From Gigaspora margarita (lineage: Eukaryota > Glomeromycota > Glomeromycetes > Diversisporales > Gigasporaceae), in contig WTPW01000663.1 in assembly GCA_009809945.1 (NCBI GenBank), positions 249,441-313,440 of the forward strand: a DNA stretch of 64,000 bases, written 5' to 3'. Position 1 is the stretch's first letter. Each line of letters opens with the position of its first letter. This document shows, one piece after another, positions 26,405 through 38,852 of this stretch. The notes beneath the pieces were generated by a model. The model was not told the origin of the DNA, did no database searches, and saw only the letters and a program-made list of their open reading frames with translations. The position numbers and the translations under genes are program-made.

Positions 26405-27250
26405 CCTTACAGGACCTTTCATCAAAGATATCTCTGTGAGTTCTTGACCAAATTTAATGAATTTTTTTTATTTGAATTCTGTATATTTTTAGAATTAAAA
26501 TAAAAAATTTTTTATCGAATTTGGTCAAGAACTCATAGAGATATCTTTGATAAAAATTTTTCCTATTTTTAAAAATATATATCATGTGCTAAAATTGTTT
26601 ACAAGAGAAATCTAAATCTAGTTAAAATCTATATATCTTGATCAATATTGATCCGTTTTGGCTAAAATTTTTATAATAGACTCTTAAAACCATAAGAAAT
26701 CTACTTACTTAGTAGCATTTTTGAGGTTTTATTTAAAGAAAATCCTTTCAGAAGCAGTCAAATTCAAAAAAAATTCTGCAAAAACGTTATGCATCTAAAT
26801 TTACAAAAGCATCAATATCTTTACGAGTTTCTAATATTTTTTCATAAAAATTGAGATTCTACAAGTCAAAAATATGCGCTACAAGTTTGATTAGTAAATA
26901 TGTTTAGATTAGCATAACAGAATATTTTGTAAATCATTATTGAATTGTGGGTTGTTTTTAAAAAGCAAAAAAAAAACATATATTACAAAAGCTCATTAAA
27001 ATTGTTTACAGAAACTTTTATCAATAATATCTCTATGAGTTCTTGACCAAATTTGATAAAAATTTTTTTATTTTAGTTCTATGATTCCATAGATTTCAAA
27101 TAAAAATTTTTATTAAATTTAATCAAGAACTTATGAAGACAATATTAAAAAAAATTTTAAAAGTTAAAATATTTAAGTGACAAAATTGAGGTAATCTATA
27201 TTATACCATGGTGCGAATAGCAAAAATCCATAGTGTGAATAGCAATTCTC

Positions 27251-28058
27251 TATAAAAATTTTAGATGATTTAGTCTGGCAATTCTTGAGTAATCACTTGT
27301 ATATGATAGTCAAGTTTTTTAAAAAATTAACTTATTATATACAAGCAATTACTTGAGAATTACTATTGTCTAAAATTTTTATATATTATAAAAGAATTTT
27401 AATACTATCTATTATAAGAATTTTGGCAGATTTTGATCATTATTTATCAAAATATTCATCATCAAAGTTTGAATAAAAATAGCATATTTTGTTATTAATT
27501 ATATATACAAGTGATTATATATATAATTGATTAAAGGTTATAATCAATCAAACTTTATGATTGATCAAACTATATGATTAATTATGATCAATTAAAAACT
27601 TCATAATCAATCAAACTATATAATCGATCATGATCAATTATATTAGGTTCAATTCCCATTTCTATATAAACTTTAAAAATTCTTTAGAAAAAATATTGTA
27701 TTTGGTTTTTATTGTACAATTAATAAATTGTTAGTTTTTTTTAATATCAACTATACAACTTACAACTAAACAACTAAACAACTAAACAACTAAACAATAA
27801 ACAACTAAACAACTAAACAACTAAACAACCAATTAATTATTTTAGTTATGTGATTCTATAATCAATTAGTTGCCAACTTTAGATACAACTAATCGATTAA
27901 AAAATTTTTACTAACTTGGAACTCTAGTTCTATAACCAAACAAATTACTAACAAAGTGACTCTAGTAAGGTTTTTCTTTCTTTTTTATATATATATAATA
28001 TGTTTATTAACATGCTAGGACCCCAAAATATATATAAATAGGTCAGATTGAGTTTTAC
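27251..28058. repeat. AT-rich region with (CAACTAAA)n microsatellite
   Basis: ACAACTAAACAACTAAACAAC-type repeats occupy about 27,762-27,830. Before them lie repeated TGATCAATTA/TAATCAATCA motifs (27,530-27,650). No gene. Confidence 0.65.
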
Positions 28059-28059
28059 T

Positions 28060-28397
28060 AAAATGCACCTGTGGTGTTTTACACTATGTTACACAAACCA
28101 TTAAAATAGCTAATCAAAATTTAAGATCAGGTGTAACATAAAATTTTATTTTTTGTTTATTTTTTTAAAAAATACATTCATATCTCAAAATTTTGCTTAT
28201 AAAACCAACTTTGGGACTCTAATAAAAAAATTCCTTGCTAAATTTTGTGTATACTAATGCCTCGACAAAATCCCAGGCCTTACTCTAATCCTAAAGTAAT
28301 CAAAATTTATTTTTTGTTTTATAAAAATTTATTTTTTTGTTTTTGTTACACAGATTTGCAAATCTATGGTGATAAAATACCATAAGTGCATTTTATA
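28060..28397. mobile_element. MITE family A, copy 1
   Basis: Ends TAAAATGCACCTGTGGTGTT and AATACCATAAGTGCATTTTA are inverted. A second copy lies in the opposite orientation at about 34,524-34,864, sharing the interior (TTAAGATCAGGTGTAACATA...). Non-coding. Confidence 0.7.
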
Positions 28398-28399
28398 AT

Positions 28400-28990
28400 A
28401 ATTGGGTCAGATTAATTATAAAATTACTAAAAATAGAAAGATCTGAAAAATCTCAAAAATAAGTAAAAAATTACAAAAAATAAAAAAGATCTGTATAAAA
28501 CCCCCCACAAATAAGCAAACTAATACATGACCTATCTATTTATATTCAGGTCCTGACATGCTCTTCTTTTTTTGTAGGTCTTGGAAGGACCCTGAAATAT
28601 ACATAGATAGGTCAGGTATTAGTTTGCTTATTTTTGAGAGTTTTTATGCAGATCTTTTTATTTTTAGTAATTTTTTGCTTATTTTTGAAATTTTTTCTGC
28701 AGATCCTTTTATTTTTAGTAATTTTATAATTAACCTGATCTATCTATATATATTTCGGGGTCCTATTTTGGATTCTTTTGTTAGGTTCAAAAATAAGATA
28801 TTTTTTATTTTTTCACAGGTCTTAGATTCTTTTGTCAGGTTTAGAAATAAGTGTTTTATAGTATTTTTGTTCTGTTACCAGTTTAGAATTTTTTTTTTAA
28901 TTGCATTTATTTTTTTTGATATCATAGTTATTTTAACCAAAAAATTGCTAATAAAGTGACTCTGGTAAGGTTTCTCTCTCTTTTATATAT
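28400..28990. repeat. Foldback repeat with GACCTATCTAT arms and shared downstream unit
   Basis: Inverted segments ACATGACCTATCTATTTATA and ATACATAGATAGGTCAGGTA surround 28,560, with AAAAATAAGCAAACTAAT/ATTAGTTTGCTTATTTTTG outside them. The following unit (GGATTCTTTTGTTAGGTTC..., to 28,920) recurs at about 34,230-34,390. The ORF here is low-complexity translation of the repeat. Confidence 0.55.
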
Positions 28991-31260
28991 ATAAGGTAGT
29001 TGTGTATTGCATAATATAGTACAGGACTAGTCCAATCAGCCATGTAGTAATGTTTAGATTTAGATATATACTGATATTTACTTGCACTAATATTTAACTT
29101 GAACAAAACGAACTTTAGTATAAACAAATACTCTCTTTTAATACAAAAATTTTATTAAGTAAAATGCCCAATTTTATTATTTTTGCAAATATTACAATAG
29201 TGCTATTATGTCTTAAATAAAGATAATTGATTATTTAATATCTTTGGTCACTCAGATTAGTAGCTTGATTCTTGACAATAATAACAGAAATACATAAATA
29301 ATACTGGTCAGCTGCTTGCGTAGCTGATCAGTATTAGTCATGTATTTCTATAAATACTATCAAGAATTAATTCACTAATGCCAATGATCCAAAACATTAT
29401 TATTATAAATTTCTTTGATATCTAAGTTTTTTAAGATTGATTTAGTTTAAGATTGAATTAGTTTAGCTTTTTTATTAAATTAAATTATCACATTTGTAAG
29501 TTATTGCAAAAAATTTTGTTACAGAACTTACTTGCTATTCCAGTATAGGTTAAGTTGGTTTGTATTCAAATTATTGTGATTTATCATGAGTTACTATAAA
29601 AATTCTGTTATGAAACTTACTCTTTTAGTGACACTTTCTATTTGGTTAAGGTTGAATCAATTTGTATTTGAATTATCAGAACTTCTATACAATTTAGACT
29701 AAATTAGAAATCAAAATTATTCTAATTTATATTGAGTATTGTAAAAGAGCAGAAAGTAAAACTCACTATCATAGTGACCAAAGTATTGAATTAATATAAT
29801 TTCTATATGTTTCAGTATTTAGGTGAAACTAACTTTCAAAACTAGAACATTTCGCACTAAGGAATTTTAGTTTCATCCTACAAGTTCAAAACTCTCCAAA
29901 CTAGTTTTGCCTAATTTGATTTGCAAATTTGAGTTTCACTAAAATACTGATATTATTAAGATTGTTAGTATGCATTACAGTATAGGTAAGGTTGAATTAA
30001 TTTGTATCGAAATAAGTAGAAATGTTAGCTCTGAGAAAGTTTCCTTTTACTTCAAAATTGTGGTAATAAATCATTTATTAAACTTACTTTTCATCTGTAG
30101 AATATTTGTTACTCTAAGTTGTGTTATTAGTTGTAACTTTGTAACCCATGCTTTGAATTCTATTTAGTATAACCCAGTTAAAGAAAGAAATCAAATTAAT
30201 TACCTTTTATATAAAATCATAAATTGATTTAAACCTTAATTATCTGATTTATTAATCAATTAATCAATTCTATTGTTAGATTAATTACTCACATTATCTA
30301 ATTTCACCTTGTTCACGTGACAATCATTAATAATATTAATTATTGCATTAGAGCCTTTCAACCATTGCAACTAGAATAAAAAAATTATATAAGGTCACAT
30401 AAAGTTGATTTTTTATTTTGCAATACCTGCTATTCAATTTTTTCAAATTTTTTTTGTTTTTTTTTTATATCCTAATTGTGCCAATTGTTCAATTTTTGAC
30501 ATTTATTTTTCCCACTATTGTCATCCAGTATCACCCGATAAAGATCTTAATTTTCTATAGTTGTCTAATAGGATTGACAGAAAAAGTATGATTGCTAGCC
30601 CAATTTTTTGATTCCTTGTTGTGCTAAATGAAACTGTATAACAATAAATGTAAACATTATTCTATTTGCAGTAAATTAAAAAAAAACTATCCGTTTATCC
30701 CAAATTTTGAAATTCATATAATGCAAAATGAAAAATCAACTTTGTATGCCTAAGTAGAGCGAATTTAAACAACTAACAGAAAACTATCACAAGAAATCCC
30801 CAAAGTACTTATCCTTGTTTGACTATAGCATGGCAAGGCTCTAAAAGAATCTAAAGACCTGAACTGAATCAAACATGCCCTTGGTTTAATTAGATAGTAG
30901 TGCATATAAGCCATTGTGTTTATATCCGTAATAATAAAAAGGTGAATTAGTATGTATTAGAATTTCTCTTGTGAATTACTACAAGAATTCTGTTACAAAC
31001 TTACTCGGCATATAATACGGTTTAAATTTGAATATTAGTGTGCTTCTATTAAGAATTACTATAAAAATTCTCATACAAAACTTGCATATTATTCTAATAA
31101 TTACAATATGTAGTTAGAGTTGAGTTAGTTTGTGTTGAAATTATTATAGGTTCTATCATGATTTACTATTATAAACCTTACCATTCTGGTGATACACAGT
31201 ATGTAACTCACTAATGCATGTTATTAATGATGACCATATCTCAATCTAGTTTCAAAAAAA
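28990..31260. repeat. Degenerate about 110-base repeats and small hairpin MITEs
   Basis: Repeated blocks contain AGTATAGGTTAAGTTGGTTTGTATT, then TTATCATGAGTTACTATAAA and TTCTGTTATGAAACTTACTC (near 29,510, 29,590, 29,970, 30,990, 31,110). A hairpin AATACTGGTCAGCT...AGCTGATCAGTATT is at 29,308-29,338. A MITE with CAGTATTTAGGTGAAACT ends is at about 29,813-29,950. Another with AGTTGATTTTTTATTTTGCA / TGCAAAATGAAAAATCAACT ends is at about 30,390-30,755. No gene. Confidence 0.5.
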
Positions 31261-31996
31261 TAAAGTGCACATAATGAATGGAAGTTGATTTTTTAAATCT
31301 CAAAAATACAAGGTGCACGTACTTCACTAAAGTCTTTTTTTTTTTAAAAAAATATAAATGAATGACAACTGATTATTAATTCAGAGTAATAGATCAATTA
31401 TGATATTTAATATGTAAATAATCATATGTCTCAATGATTAAAGGTTTAAATAATATCGTCATAACTTGAAATTTTCTCACGGTTTGTTTATGTTTTTGGA
31501 TATAGCAAATCAAAAATAGCAAAGTGCCAAAAACATTTTATCAGTATCAATCTAATACCAATCAAATATCGATTACATAACTTCTTTATTAGGAGTACAA
31601 GAACTTAATATATTGCAATAAAAGTATTTTATTACTTCTCGATATAAGATTTCATTCAAATCAGATCACACATGCATTAATTAACAATACTAAACAGGTA
31701 TAATTTAAAAAAGTGTATCCTATACTATTAGTCAATTACAAAATATAATGTCATTTTTGACAATACAATTTATGAATATATTTTTTACACTATTGTTAAT
31801 ATATATTACACATACACATGTTGTCATCCCATGCTGTCAAAATCACTATAACCCTGCCTAAATTAGAAAAATAAAAATCATTACTCCTACTAAAAAAGGT
31901 TTTGTCAAAAAACAATATCAAAAAAGTTGAAGGAAACCATTCCTATACACATTTCATATTATACAAGAAACATGATCATACTAGTATATATATATA
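31260..31996. other. AT-rich non-coding
   Basis: No ORF, repeat family or RNA gene that I can support. Confidence 0.5.
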
Positions 31997-32504
31997 CAGT
32001 CACCTCTTTTTAATCCAGCCCTCTATATACTGAACTTTTTATATATCAAACAAAACCAACAGAACAAATAATTTATATTTATTTACTTTGGATATACTGA
32101 ATTTATATAATAAATTTTATAATCCAAATCCAAACACAAATTAATCAGTACATATAATATTTTATTTAAATAAATTTATTTTGTATTATAAATAAAATTT
32201 AAGGCACAACAAAGAGGTAGCTTATTTTCAAATTTATAACAATAAATAAATATGTTGTATTACTATGTGTTTCTGGAAATATGCTACTATTTTGGCTGAT
32301 TTTGAATTCAAAAAATTGTGAGTAGCTTATAAAGCAATTTTTGGTCAATTGATTATAATCACTACATAGTAAAGTTAATGTAAATCGATTATAATAGCTT
32401 AATTGATAATCCACCTGTCAACTGGAGAAAAGGTGAAATATGGCGTGCTTCCATCTAAAAAGATTTTTCTTACTAAGTTAACGATACATGTCCACTAATT
32501 AAAG

Positions 32505-33133
32505 NNNNNNNNNNNNNNNNNNNNNNNNNNNNNNNNNNNNNNNNNNNNNNNNNNNNNNNNNNNNNNNNNNNNNNNNNNNNNNNNNNNNNNNNNNNNNNNN
32601 NNNNNNNNNNNNNNNNNNNNNNNNNNNNNNNNNNNNNNNNNNNNNNNNNNNNNNNNNNNNNNNNNNNNNNNNNNNNNNNNNNNNNNNNNNNNNNNNNNNN
32701 NNNNNNNNNNNNNNNNNNNNNNNNNNNNNNNNNNNNNNNNNNNNNNNNNNNNNNNNNNNNNNNNNNNNNNNNNNNNNNNNNNNNNNNNNNNNNNNNNNNN
32801 NNNNNNNNNNNNNNNNNNNNNNNNNNNNNNNNNNNNNNNNNNNNNNNNNNNNNNNNNNNNNNNNNNNNNNNNNNNNNNNNNNNNNNNNNNNNNNNNNNNN
32901 NNNNNNNNNNNNNNNNNNNNNNNNNNNNNNNNNNNNNNNNNNNNNNNNNNNNNNNNNNNNNNNNNNNNNNNNNNNNNNNNNNNNNNNNNNNNNNNNNNNN
33001 NNNNNNNNNNNNNNNNNNNNNNNNNNNNNNNNNNNNNNNNNNNNNNNNNNNNNNNNNNNNNNNNNNNNNNNNNNNNNNNNNNNNNNNNNNNNNNNNNNNN
33101 NNNNNNNNNNNNNNNNNNNNNNNNNNNNNNNNN
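32505..33133. other. Assembly gap
   Basis: Run of 629 undetermined bases flanked by sequence of the same repeat family on both sides. The ORF spanning it is meaningless. Confidence 0.99.
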
Positions 33134-33184
33134 GTTTTAGATGGAAGCGCTCCACATTTCGCCTATAGCAATTTTCATATGTAA

Positions 33185-33408
33185 GGCCAGACCAATTTAA
33201 TTCGGTGGTTTACATTACATCCTTCTCACAAAAGAGGGGGGGGGGTGGTTCATATAGTAAAATTTTAAAAAATTTTTTTCCGATTTGTTCCGGAACTTTA
33301 TAAAAATTTTCCGAAATAATACGTAGTACTATGTATATCTATCAAAATTTTTTTTTACTATGAGGGGGGGGGGGGTAATGTAAACCACTGAATTAAATTG
33401 GTCTGGCC
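33185..33408. mobile_element. PIF/Harbinger-like MITE family B, copy 1
   Basis: Ends GGCCAGACCAATTTAATTCG and AATTAAATTGGTCTGGCC, with TAA duplicated on both sides (33,182-33,184; 33,409-33,411). Subterminal poly(G) tracts. The same family is at 60,120-60,358 with TTA duplicated. TWA targets are typical of PIF/Harbinger. Confidence 0.8.
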
Positions 33409-33411
33409 TAA

Positions 33412-33780
33412 TCTCCGTCACAGATTTTTTATATAGTCAGTCAATCGTTTTTCAGCGATAACTCGCCATCCACTGGGTCGATTTGGATGATCTAACCACC
33501 ATTAGATGCATCTCGATGAGCTCTACAACTTTCAATTAGTGGACATGTATCGTTAACTTAGTAAGAAAAAATGTTTTAGATGGAAGCACGCCCTATAGCA
33601 GTCACGGATTTTTATATAGTCGGCCAATCGTTTTTTGATGATAACTCGCCATCCACTGGGCCGATTTGGATGATCTAACCACTGTTAGATGCGTCTCGAT
33701 GAGCCCTACATCTTTCAATTAGTGGACATGTATCGTTAACTTAGTAAGAAAAATCTTTTTAGATGGAAGCACGCCATATT
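33412..33780. repeat. Direct repeat, about 185-base unit, two copies
   Basis: The unit CACGGATTTTTATATAGTCGG...CTCGCCATCCACTGGGCCGA...TTAGTGGACATGTATCGTTA...AGATGGAAGCACGCC is present at about 33,416-33,590 and 33,600-33,775. A diverged, mostly inverted relative is at 36,640-37,190 (GAGCTCTACA, TATATAGTCAGCCAATTG). Confidence 0.7.
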
Positions 33781-34184
33781 TCGCCTTTTCTCCAGTTGAC
33801 AGGCGGATTATCAATTAAGTAAACTTATTCTAGAAAGCAAAATATGTATTTTTATATAAATTTGATAATATTTTATTATTTGACTTTTAATTTTTAGGTT
33901 CAATTAATATGTTTTTTAAAAAAAATTAATTTTTTCTGTTGAAAGTAAAAATTAAAGATCAAATAATAAAAGTTATCTAATTTATATAAAAATTTCAGAA
34001 TATACAAATTTAATCTCTAGAATAAGATTACTTAAATGCTCATGATCAAGTTATATAATAAAATTATAACTTTACTATGTAGCAAGCATAATTGATTGTG
34101 AGATAGCTTATTTTGTATCCAACCTTCCTCTATATTAAACAAAATCTCTTAAAACAGCCTGTTTAGATTAAAGAGAAGCAACTG

Positions 34185-34523
34185 TATATATATATATATA
34201 TATTTATTAACTTTATTAACATGCTTTTCTTTTTTCATGGGTCTTGGATTCTTTTATCAGGTTCAGAAGTGGGTGTTTTCAAGGATTTTGAATTCTTTCA
34301 TTGGGTTTAGAAGTAGGTATTTTTTATACTATTGTAATTCAGTTACAAGTTTAGAATTTTATTTTAATTGTATTTTTTTTTTTTGATGTCTTATATTTTT
34401 AATACTTTTTTTCTAGTCATTGGATCATTGTTAGCACCATCATTAAGTCATTGTTGGTGGGTTGGATATGTAGCCTTTTTGGTCCTATTAATGTTATTGT
34501 GAATTGGGCATGTAAACAATTAT
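34185..34523. repeat. Dispersed repeat shared with 28.75-28.92 kb
   Basis: GGATTCTTTTATCAGGTTC, then GTTACAAGTTTAGAATTTT, then T-rich tract parallels 28,775-28,915. No coding potential. Confidence 0.5.
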
Positions 34524-34864
34524 TATAAAATGTACTTATGGTGTTTTATCACCATAGGTAAATTAGATTTGCAAATTTGTATAACAAAAACAAAAAAATA
34601 AATTTTTATTAAAACAAAAAATAAATTTAATTACTTTAGGGTTAGGGTGAGGCTTGGGATTTTATTGGGGCATTATTGTATACAAAATTTAACAAGAAAT
34701 TTTTTTATTAGAGCTTCAAAGGTGGTTTCATAAACAAAATTTTGAGATATGGATATTTTTTTACAAAAAGAACGAAATTTTATGTTCCACCTGATCTTAA
34801 ATTTTAATTGGCTATTCTAATAGTTGTGTAACATAGTGTAAAACACCATAGGTGCGTTTTAGTA
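34524..34864. mobile_element. MITE family A, copy 2 (inverted relative to copy 1)
   Basis: Ends TAAAATGTACTTATGGTGTT and AACACCATAGGTGCGTTTTA; interior is the reverse complement of 28,060-28,397. It contains a telomere-like TTAGGGTTAGGGTGAGG stretch. Confidence 0.7.
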
Positions 34865-36224
34865 AAACTCTTATGTAAATGTACTTTTCATTTTATTTTT
34901 TTAATTTTTTTTAATTTTTTTTTAATTTTTATTATTTTTTTTTATTAAATAAATATAAAATTATTATGCAATAAATAATATAATTTGAGAATTTTTTTAT
35001 TATTAATAAAAAAACTTAATTTTTTTATTTAATAATTGAATTATTATAGAATCATCATAGTAACATGTTACTAAAAAATAATGCCTATTTTTTTAACTAT
35101 TTTTTATTTATTGATTGATTTTTTTAAATTATTAGTTTTATTTATTTTTTTATTTGATAATTGAATTATTATAGGGTTATCACAGTAACATTTCACTAAA
35201 AATAATGCCCATTTTTTAAATATTTTTTATTTATTTATTGATTTTTTTAATTCATCAGTTTTATTTATTTTTTTTAAATTATCACTTTATTATTTTTTAT
35301 TTAAATTTTTTTGTTTTTTTTAAAATAATTTTTAAATTTTTTTAATGCTTTTTTTATTTTTTTTAGGCTTTTTTAATTTTATTTTTTTAAATAGATCTTT
35401 TTTTGATAATCACAAGCTATACAAAATCAAGATCAGTATATACAGTAAATTTTTTTAAATTTACTTTTTATACAATAAATACTTATGCTTTGGTAACTTA
35501 CACATTTACTATGACTTACACTTGCAGCAGAAATTATCTTTAAACTGCTACTATTACCTACTTTTGCCCTTGTAAAGTTTACTAACCCCAGAACTTTTTT
35601 CTTTCCCCAAACTACCAATCCAATAGCACAGAAGGATTGGTTAGCTAGGCTTTAGAATGTCTTATGGTTTCTCTTTCTTTGGTTCATGCTTCTGTAACAT
35701 GAGTTCATATTATTTCACTGACAATTAACTCACTGATACTTTACTTGGCTAAAAATCAATTTACCAACAGGCTTTTCTTGCAGATGACCAGTTCACTGAT
35801 ACTCAACTTACAAACAAGCTAACTTAATTGACAAGCTTATTTTGTCAATAATTAATTCATTAATAGTATTTCACTGACAAGATTAATTTACTAACAAACT
35901 TATTTTGATAACAATATAATTTACTGAAAGTACATTTTACTAATAGTACATTTCCTGACAATACATTTTCTAACAAGTTTTCTATTAGGTAGCTTGAATT
36001 AATATAATAAAAAGCACCAAATGAAAAAGAATCAAGTTATTTTTATAAAAAAAAGTCATTGATACTTGACCTAATTTATAATTACATGAAGACTTATTCC
36101 TGGCTTAGATTTATATAATAAAAAAAAGACAAAACAAGTACTAAGCGAAGAATCAAGTTATTTATGTAAAACAAAAAAAAAAAAAGTGATCAATACTTGA
36201 TCTAATTTATTGTTATATAAAACT
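34865..36224. repeat. T-rich low complexity and degenerate short tandem repeats
   Basis: 34,880-35,400 is nearly pure T/A with two copies of AATTGAATTATTATAGGGTTATC-type sequence. 35,700-35,975 repeats a motif like TTCACTGACAANNTTAATTTAC about every 20-25 bases. 36,005-36,225 holds two copies of a roughly 110-base unit (AATCAAGTTATTTATGT...TGATCTAATTTATTGTTA). No gene seen. Confidence 0.55.
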
Positions 36225-36411
36225 CCCAAAATTTGGTTGACCCAGGTTACAGATCCTATGACCTGACTATAGCAGGTTATGCAGTCACACTAATACAGAT
36301 ATTATAATTTTAATAGTGCTTTTGTCTCCTGTGGGATTTGAACTCAGAACCTTTCTAACTACATAAGTTGGGTGTGAAGACAACCCAACTACACTATGCC
36401 ACTACACTCCT
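36225..36411 (-). mobile_element. Short tRNA-derived SINE
   Basis: On the minus strand it begins GGAGTGTAGTGGCATAGTGT (A-box-like) and contains TTCTGAGTTCAAATCCCAC (B box). It is about 185 bases long. TATATAA occurs on both sides and may be the target duplication. Confidence 0.6.
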
Positions 36412-37380
36412 TTTTTATATAATTTTATATATAGATAAAAATATAATCTTTAGTAATAAAAATTTTTAATAAGCAAATTTAAAATTAATACTTTGTCAAA
36501 GTATTGTATCAAGCTAACTGAATTAATTTAATTGTATGATCTGCTAGTTATCTGAAGAATGATTATAATGTAATGTGATTCAAATTACTATGTAAATCAC
36601 ATATAGTGAAAATACTAATATTATTCAAGAAAAACTATATTTTACTAAGTTAATGAGTCTTGTCAATTAATTAAAAATTGTAGAGCTCATTATGATAAAT
36701 ATTATAGCATTTAGATCATTAAAATTGGTCCAGTATATGCTAAAGTATCTTTGAAATAAAATTTGCTGACTATGTAAAATTTTATATAAACCAATATCTG
36801 TTTGTGTAACATTTTATATAGTCAGCCAATTGTTTTTTAATGATATCTTGGTATCTACTAGACCAAGTTTAATGATCTTACCACTTTTAGATTCGTTATA
36901 ATGAGCTCTACACCTTTTAATTAATCAACAGGTCTCATTAACTTAGTAAAAAATAGTTTTTATTGGGTGATTATTGCATTTTTACTATAGTAATCTATAT
37001 TATAAGCAAAAATGCTATAATCATCTATATTTTTACTAAGTTAATAAGTTTTGTTGATTAAATAAAAGTTGTAGAGCTCATTATGATAAATCTAAAGATA
37101 ATAAGAACATTAAAATTGGTCTAACAGATGCCAAAATAACATCAAAAAATGATTCACCAACTATGTAAAATTTTATTGAATTTTACATAGTCATATTCTG
37201 TTGTATAACGAATTCTATTTTTATAAGTCCTGGCTTTCACTTGGCAGCACTATATAATAACAGTTAATTAATGCCAAATGAATTTAATCTTAATACTAAG
37301 TTAATAATTTGAGATGTATTACTATACTTTAATAATTTAAATGTAATATAATGTTTTAATCTCTCATAAAGTTTACAAGC
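36412..37380. repeat. Foldback repeat fragments upstream of the microexon array
   Basis: Inverted, diverged copies of TACTAAGTTAATGAGTC...TTGTAGAGCTCATTATGATAA at about 36,640, 36,870 (complement) and 37,030. They are related to the 33.4-33.8 kb unit. 37,210-37,380 is unique AT-rich sequence that could hold the promoter and 5' leader of the following gene; I see no clear TATA box there. Confidence 0.5.
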
Positions 37381-37410
37381 TTATGTTTTCATTGCTTCAT
37401 TGTTATGAAG
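37381..37410 (+). other. Possible 5' leader exon end of the microexon gene
   Basis: TATGAAG is followed at 37,411 by GTAATA, a plausible donor. The next acceptor TTTTTTTTAG ends at 37,463, giving a 53-base intron before the first 3-nt unit. The reading frame of the array has a TGA just upstream in this exon, so translation would start inside the array. The upstream end is unknown. Confidence 0.35.
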
Positions 37411-37463
37411 GTAATAAATAAAACTTTTTTTAAGCAATTGCGTATTATTTAAATTTTTTTTAG

Positions 37464-38852
37464 CATGTTAGCATATTTATTTTATCAGGTTTATATGCTC
37501 CAAGCTTTGTTATTACTGTAATTAATTCTTTTTCAAATTTTTAGGTTGTAATCAAAAGAATAATTATTTCAACTCACCGAAATGTTATCAATTAATTCTT
37601 TACTAATTAATTTATTTATTTCTAGATCGTAAGTATATTATTGTTATAGGGATAATCAAACAGAAATTCCATAACTATTCGAATTTATAGTTTGTAAGTA
37701 CTAGATGCCTTTATAGTTTAAAGAATAATATAAGACACAACTCTAATATATTCCAATATTATACAAAATTTTTATAATGCTTATTTATATTTCATTAAGA
37801 AATGCTGACCTTATAATTATGTGTTTAATTAATAGCCTGTAAGCTAAGCTTTGATCGTAAAGTCAAACTTATTGTTAAGACAATACTATTTTAACTGTAC
37901 TGTATATGGTTTAAATTCTCAGAAGGTAAGCGCTATCAAATTTTATTTCATCTATTCTACATATAAAATAAACATTGGAATAAACATTGGTTATTAAATA
38001 ATCATTTGATAATCAACTTCATTTAATTAAATTTTTGGACCGTGAGTGAAAATTTTTATAGAAAATTTAAAGGTTTATAATGAAGTACTTACATTATACA
38101 TATATTATCAAGTATTAGTGAGTAAGCTTAATATTATTATTATATTTATATAAAATTCGCAATAATACCTTTTATCTCATTACATACTTCTAATTTTAGA
38201 GAGTAAGTAAGGCTTTATCATTTACTTTATATAAACCATACAAGAATTGATTTTAATTAATTTAATTTTTCAGATTGTGAGTACAAATTTTTAACTTTAA
38301 ATTCTATTATTAATGACATATATCTAATAATACCACACATTAATTTAAATTCAAACAGCAGGTCAGGTGGATATGTATTTTAATTATTTTATCGGTATTT
38401 GAGATGGATCAGCCCATCTTGGTCCCTAATCAACCGGGCAATTTATGTGAGAAAGGTTTAAGGCCTAATTCTAAATTGATATCTTATGGGCTTGAATCAG
38501 AACTGCAATGTTTAATCAATTAATATACGTTTAAATTTTCAAGATGTGAGTATTATGACAAATTTTACGGCTAAGCATTTATTAAATATCCAAATTATTC
38601 GTGTATCATTTAAATAATTAGACTGTGAGTATTAACATATATAGAGTAAAAATAATGGTATATTACTGTCCTAATTATTTGGTTTGCTTGACTCTGAACA
38701 GTGGTTTCTTATTTCTAAAAAAAATTACTGACAATTTGAAATTTAAATTTTATTGGACAACCAACCCACTTGTTCAATTGCCCAACCCTGGTATTTTTGA
38801 AACAAAGTTTTATCATATACCCTACTAAAACCATATAATTAATCAATAGTGA
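37464..38852 (+). other. Microexon block A: 14 units, residues 1-14
   Basis: First base and sequence of each unit: 37464 CAT, 37545 GTT, 37626 ATC, 37691 TTT, 37836 CCT, 37923 AAG, 38039 ACC (acceptor GG), 38119 TGA, 38200 AGA, 38274 ATT, 38359 CAG (weak donor GTCAGG), 38543 GAT (acceptor AA; a 2-nt AT exon with normal AG is the alternative but closes the frame), 38632 ACT, 38850 TGA. In the open frame these give MLSFLRPEEFRILE. The TGA units are harmless because their bases fall in two different codons. 38,380-38,520 has extra GC-richer sequence that lengthens one intron. Confidence 0.7.

Larger units (their letters stand above)
23396..27250. mobile_element. Large composite inverted-repeat element with palindromic units
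   Basis: Ends GAATTGCTATTCGTACTATA (about 23,397) and TAGTGTGAATAGCAATTC (ends about 27,248) are inverted. The similarity extends inward about 110 bases to the TATTTTAACTTTTAAAATT segment. Inside, at least four copies of a palindrome occur of the type ATCAAAGATATCTCTATGAG, TTCTTGACCAAATTTGATAA, T-rich centre, then the complement, near 23,480-23,650, 24,065-24,215, 25,195-25,350 and 26,410-26,560. No transposase. Two further MITEs are nested within it. Confidence 0.65.
31997..34184. mobile_element. Pogo-like inverted-repeat element, contains assembly gap
   Basis: Ends CAGTCACCTCTTTTTAATCC and, complemented, CAGTTGCTTCTCTTTAATC, each flanked by TA. This matches the CAGT...TA style of pogo/Tigger elements. 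Inner inverted blocks (GAAATATGGCGTGCTTCCAT at about 32,435; ATGGAAGCACGCCATATTTC at about 33,760) make it a nested palindrome. The N gap at 32,505-33,133 hides part of the interior. No transposase visible. Confidence 0.6.

Noticed and set aside
32499-33155. 218-codon ORF
   Set aside because: Almost entirely undetermined bases of an assembly gap.
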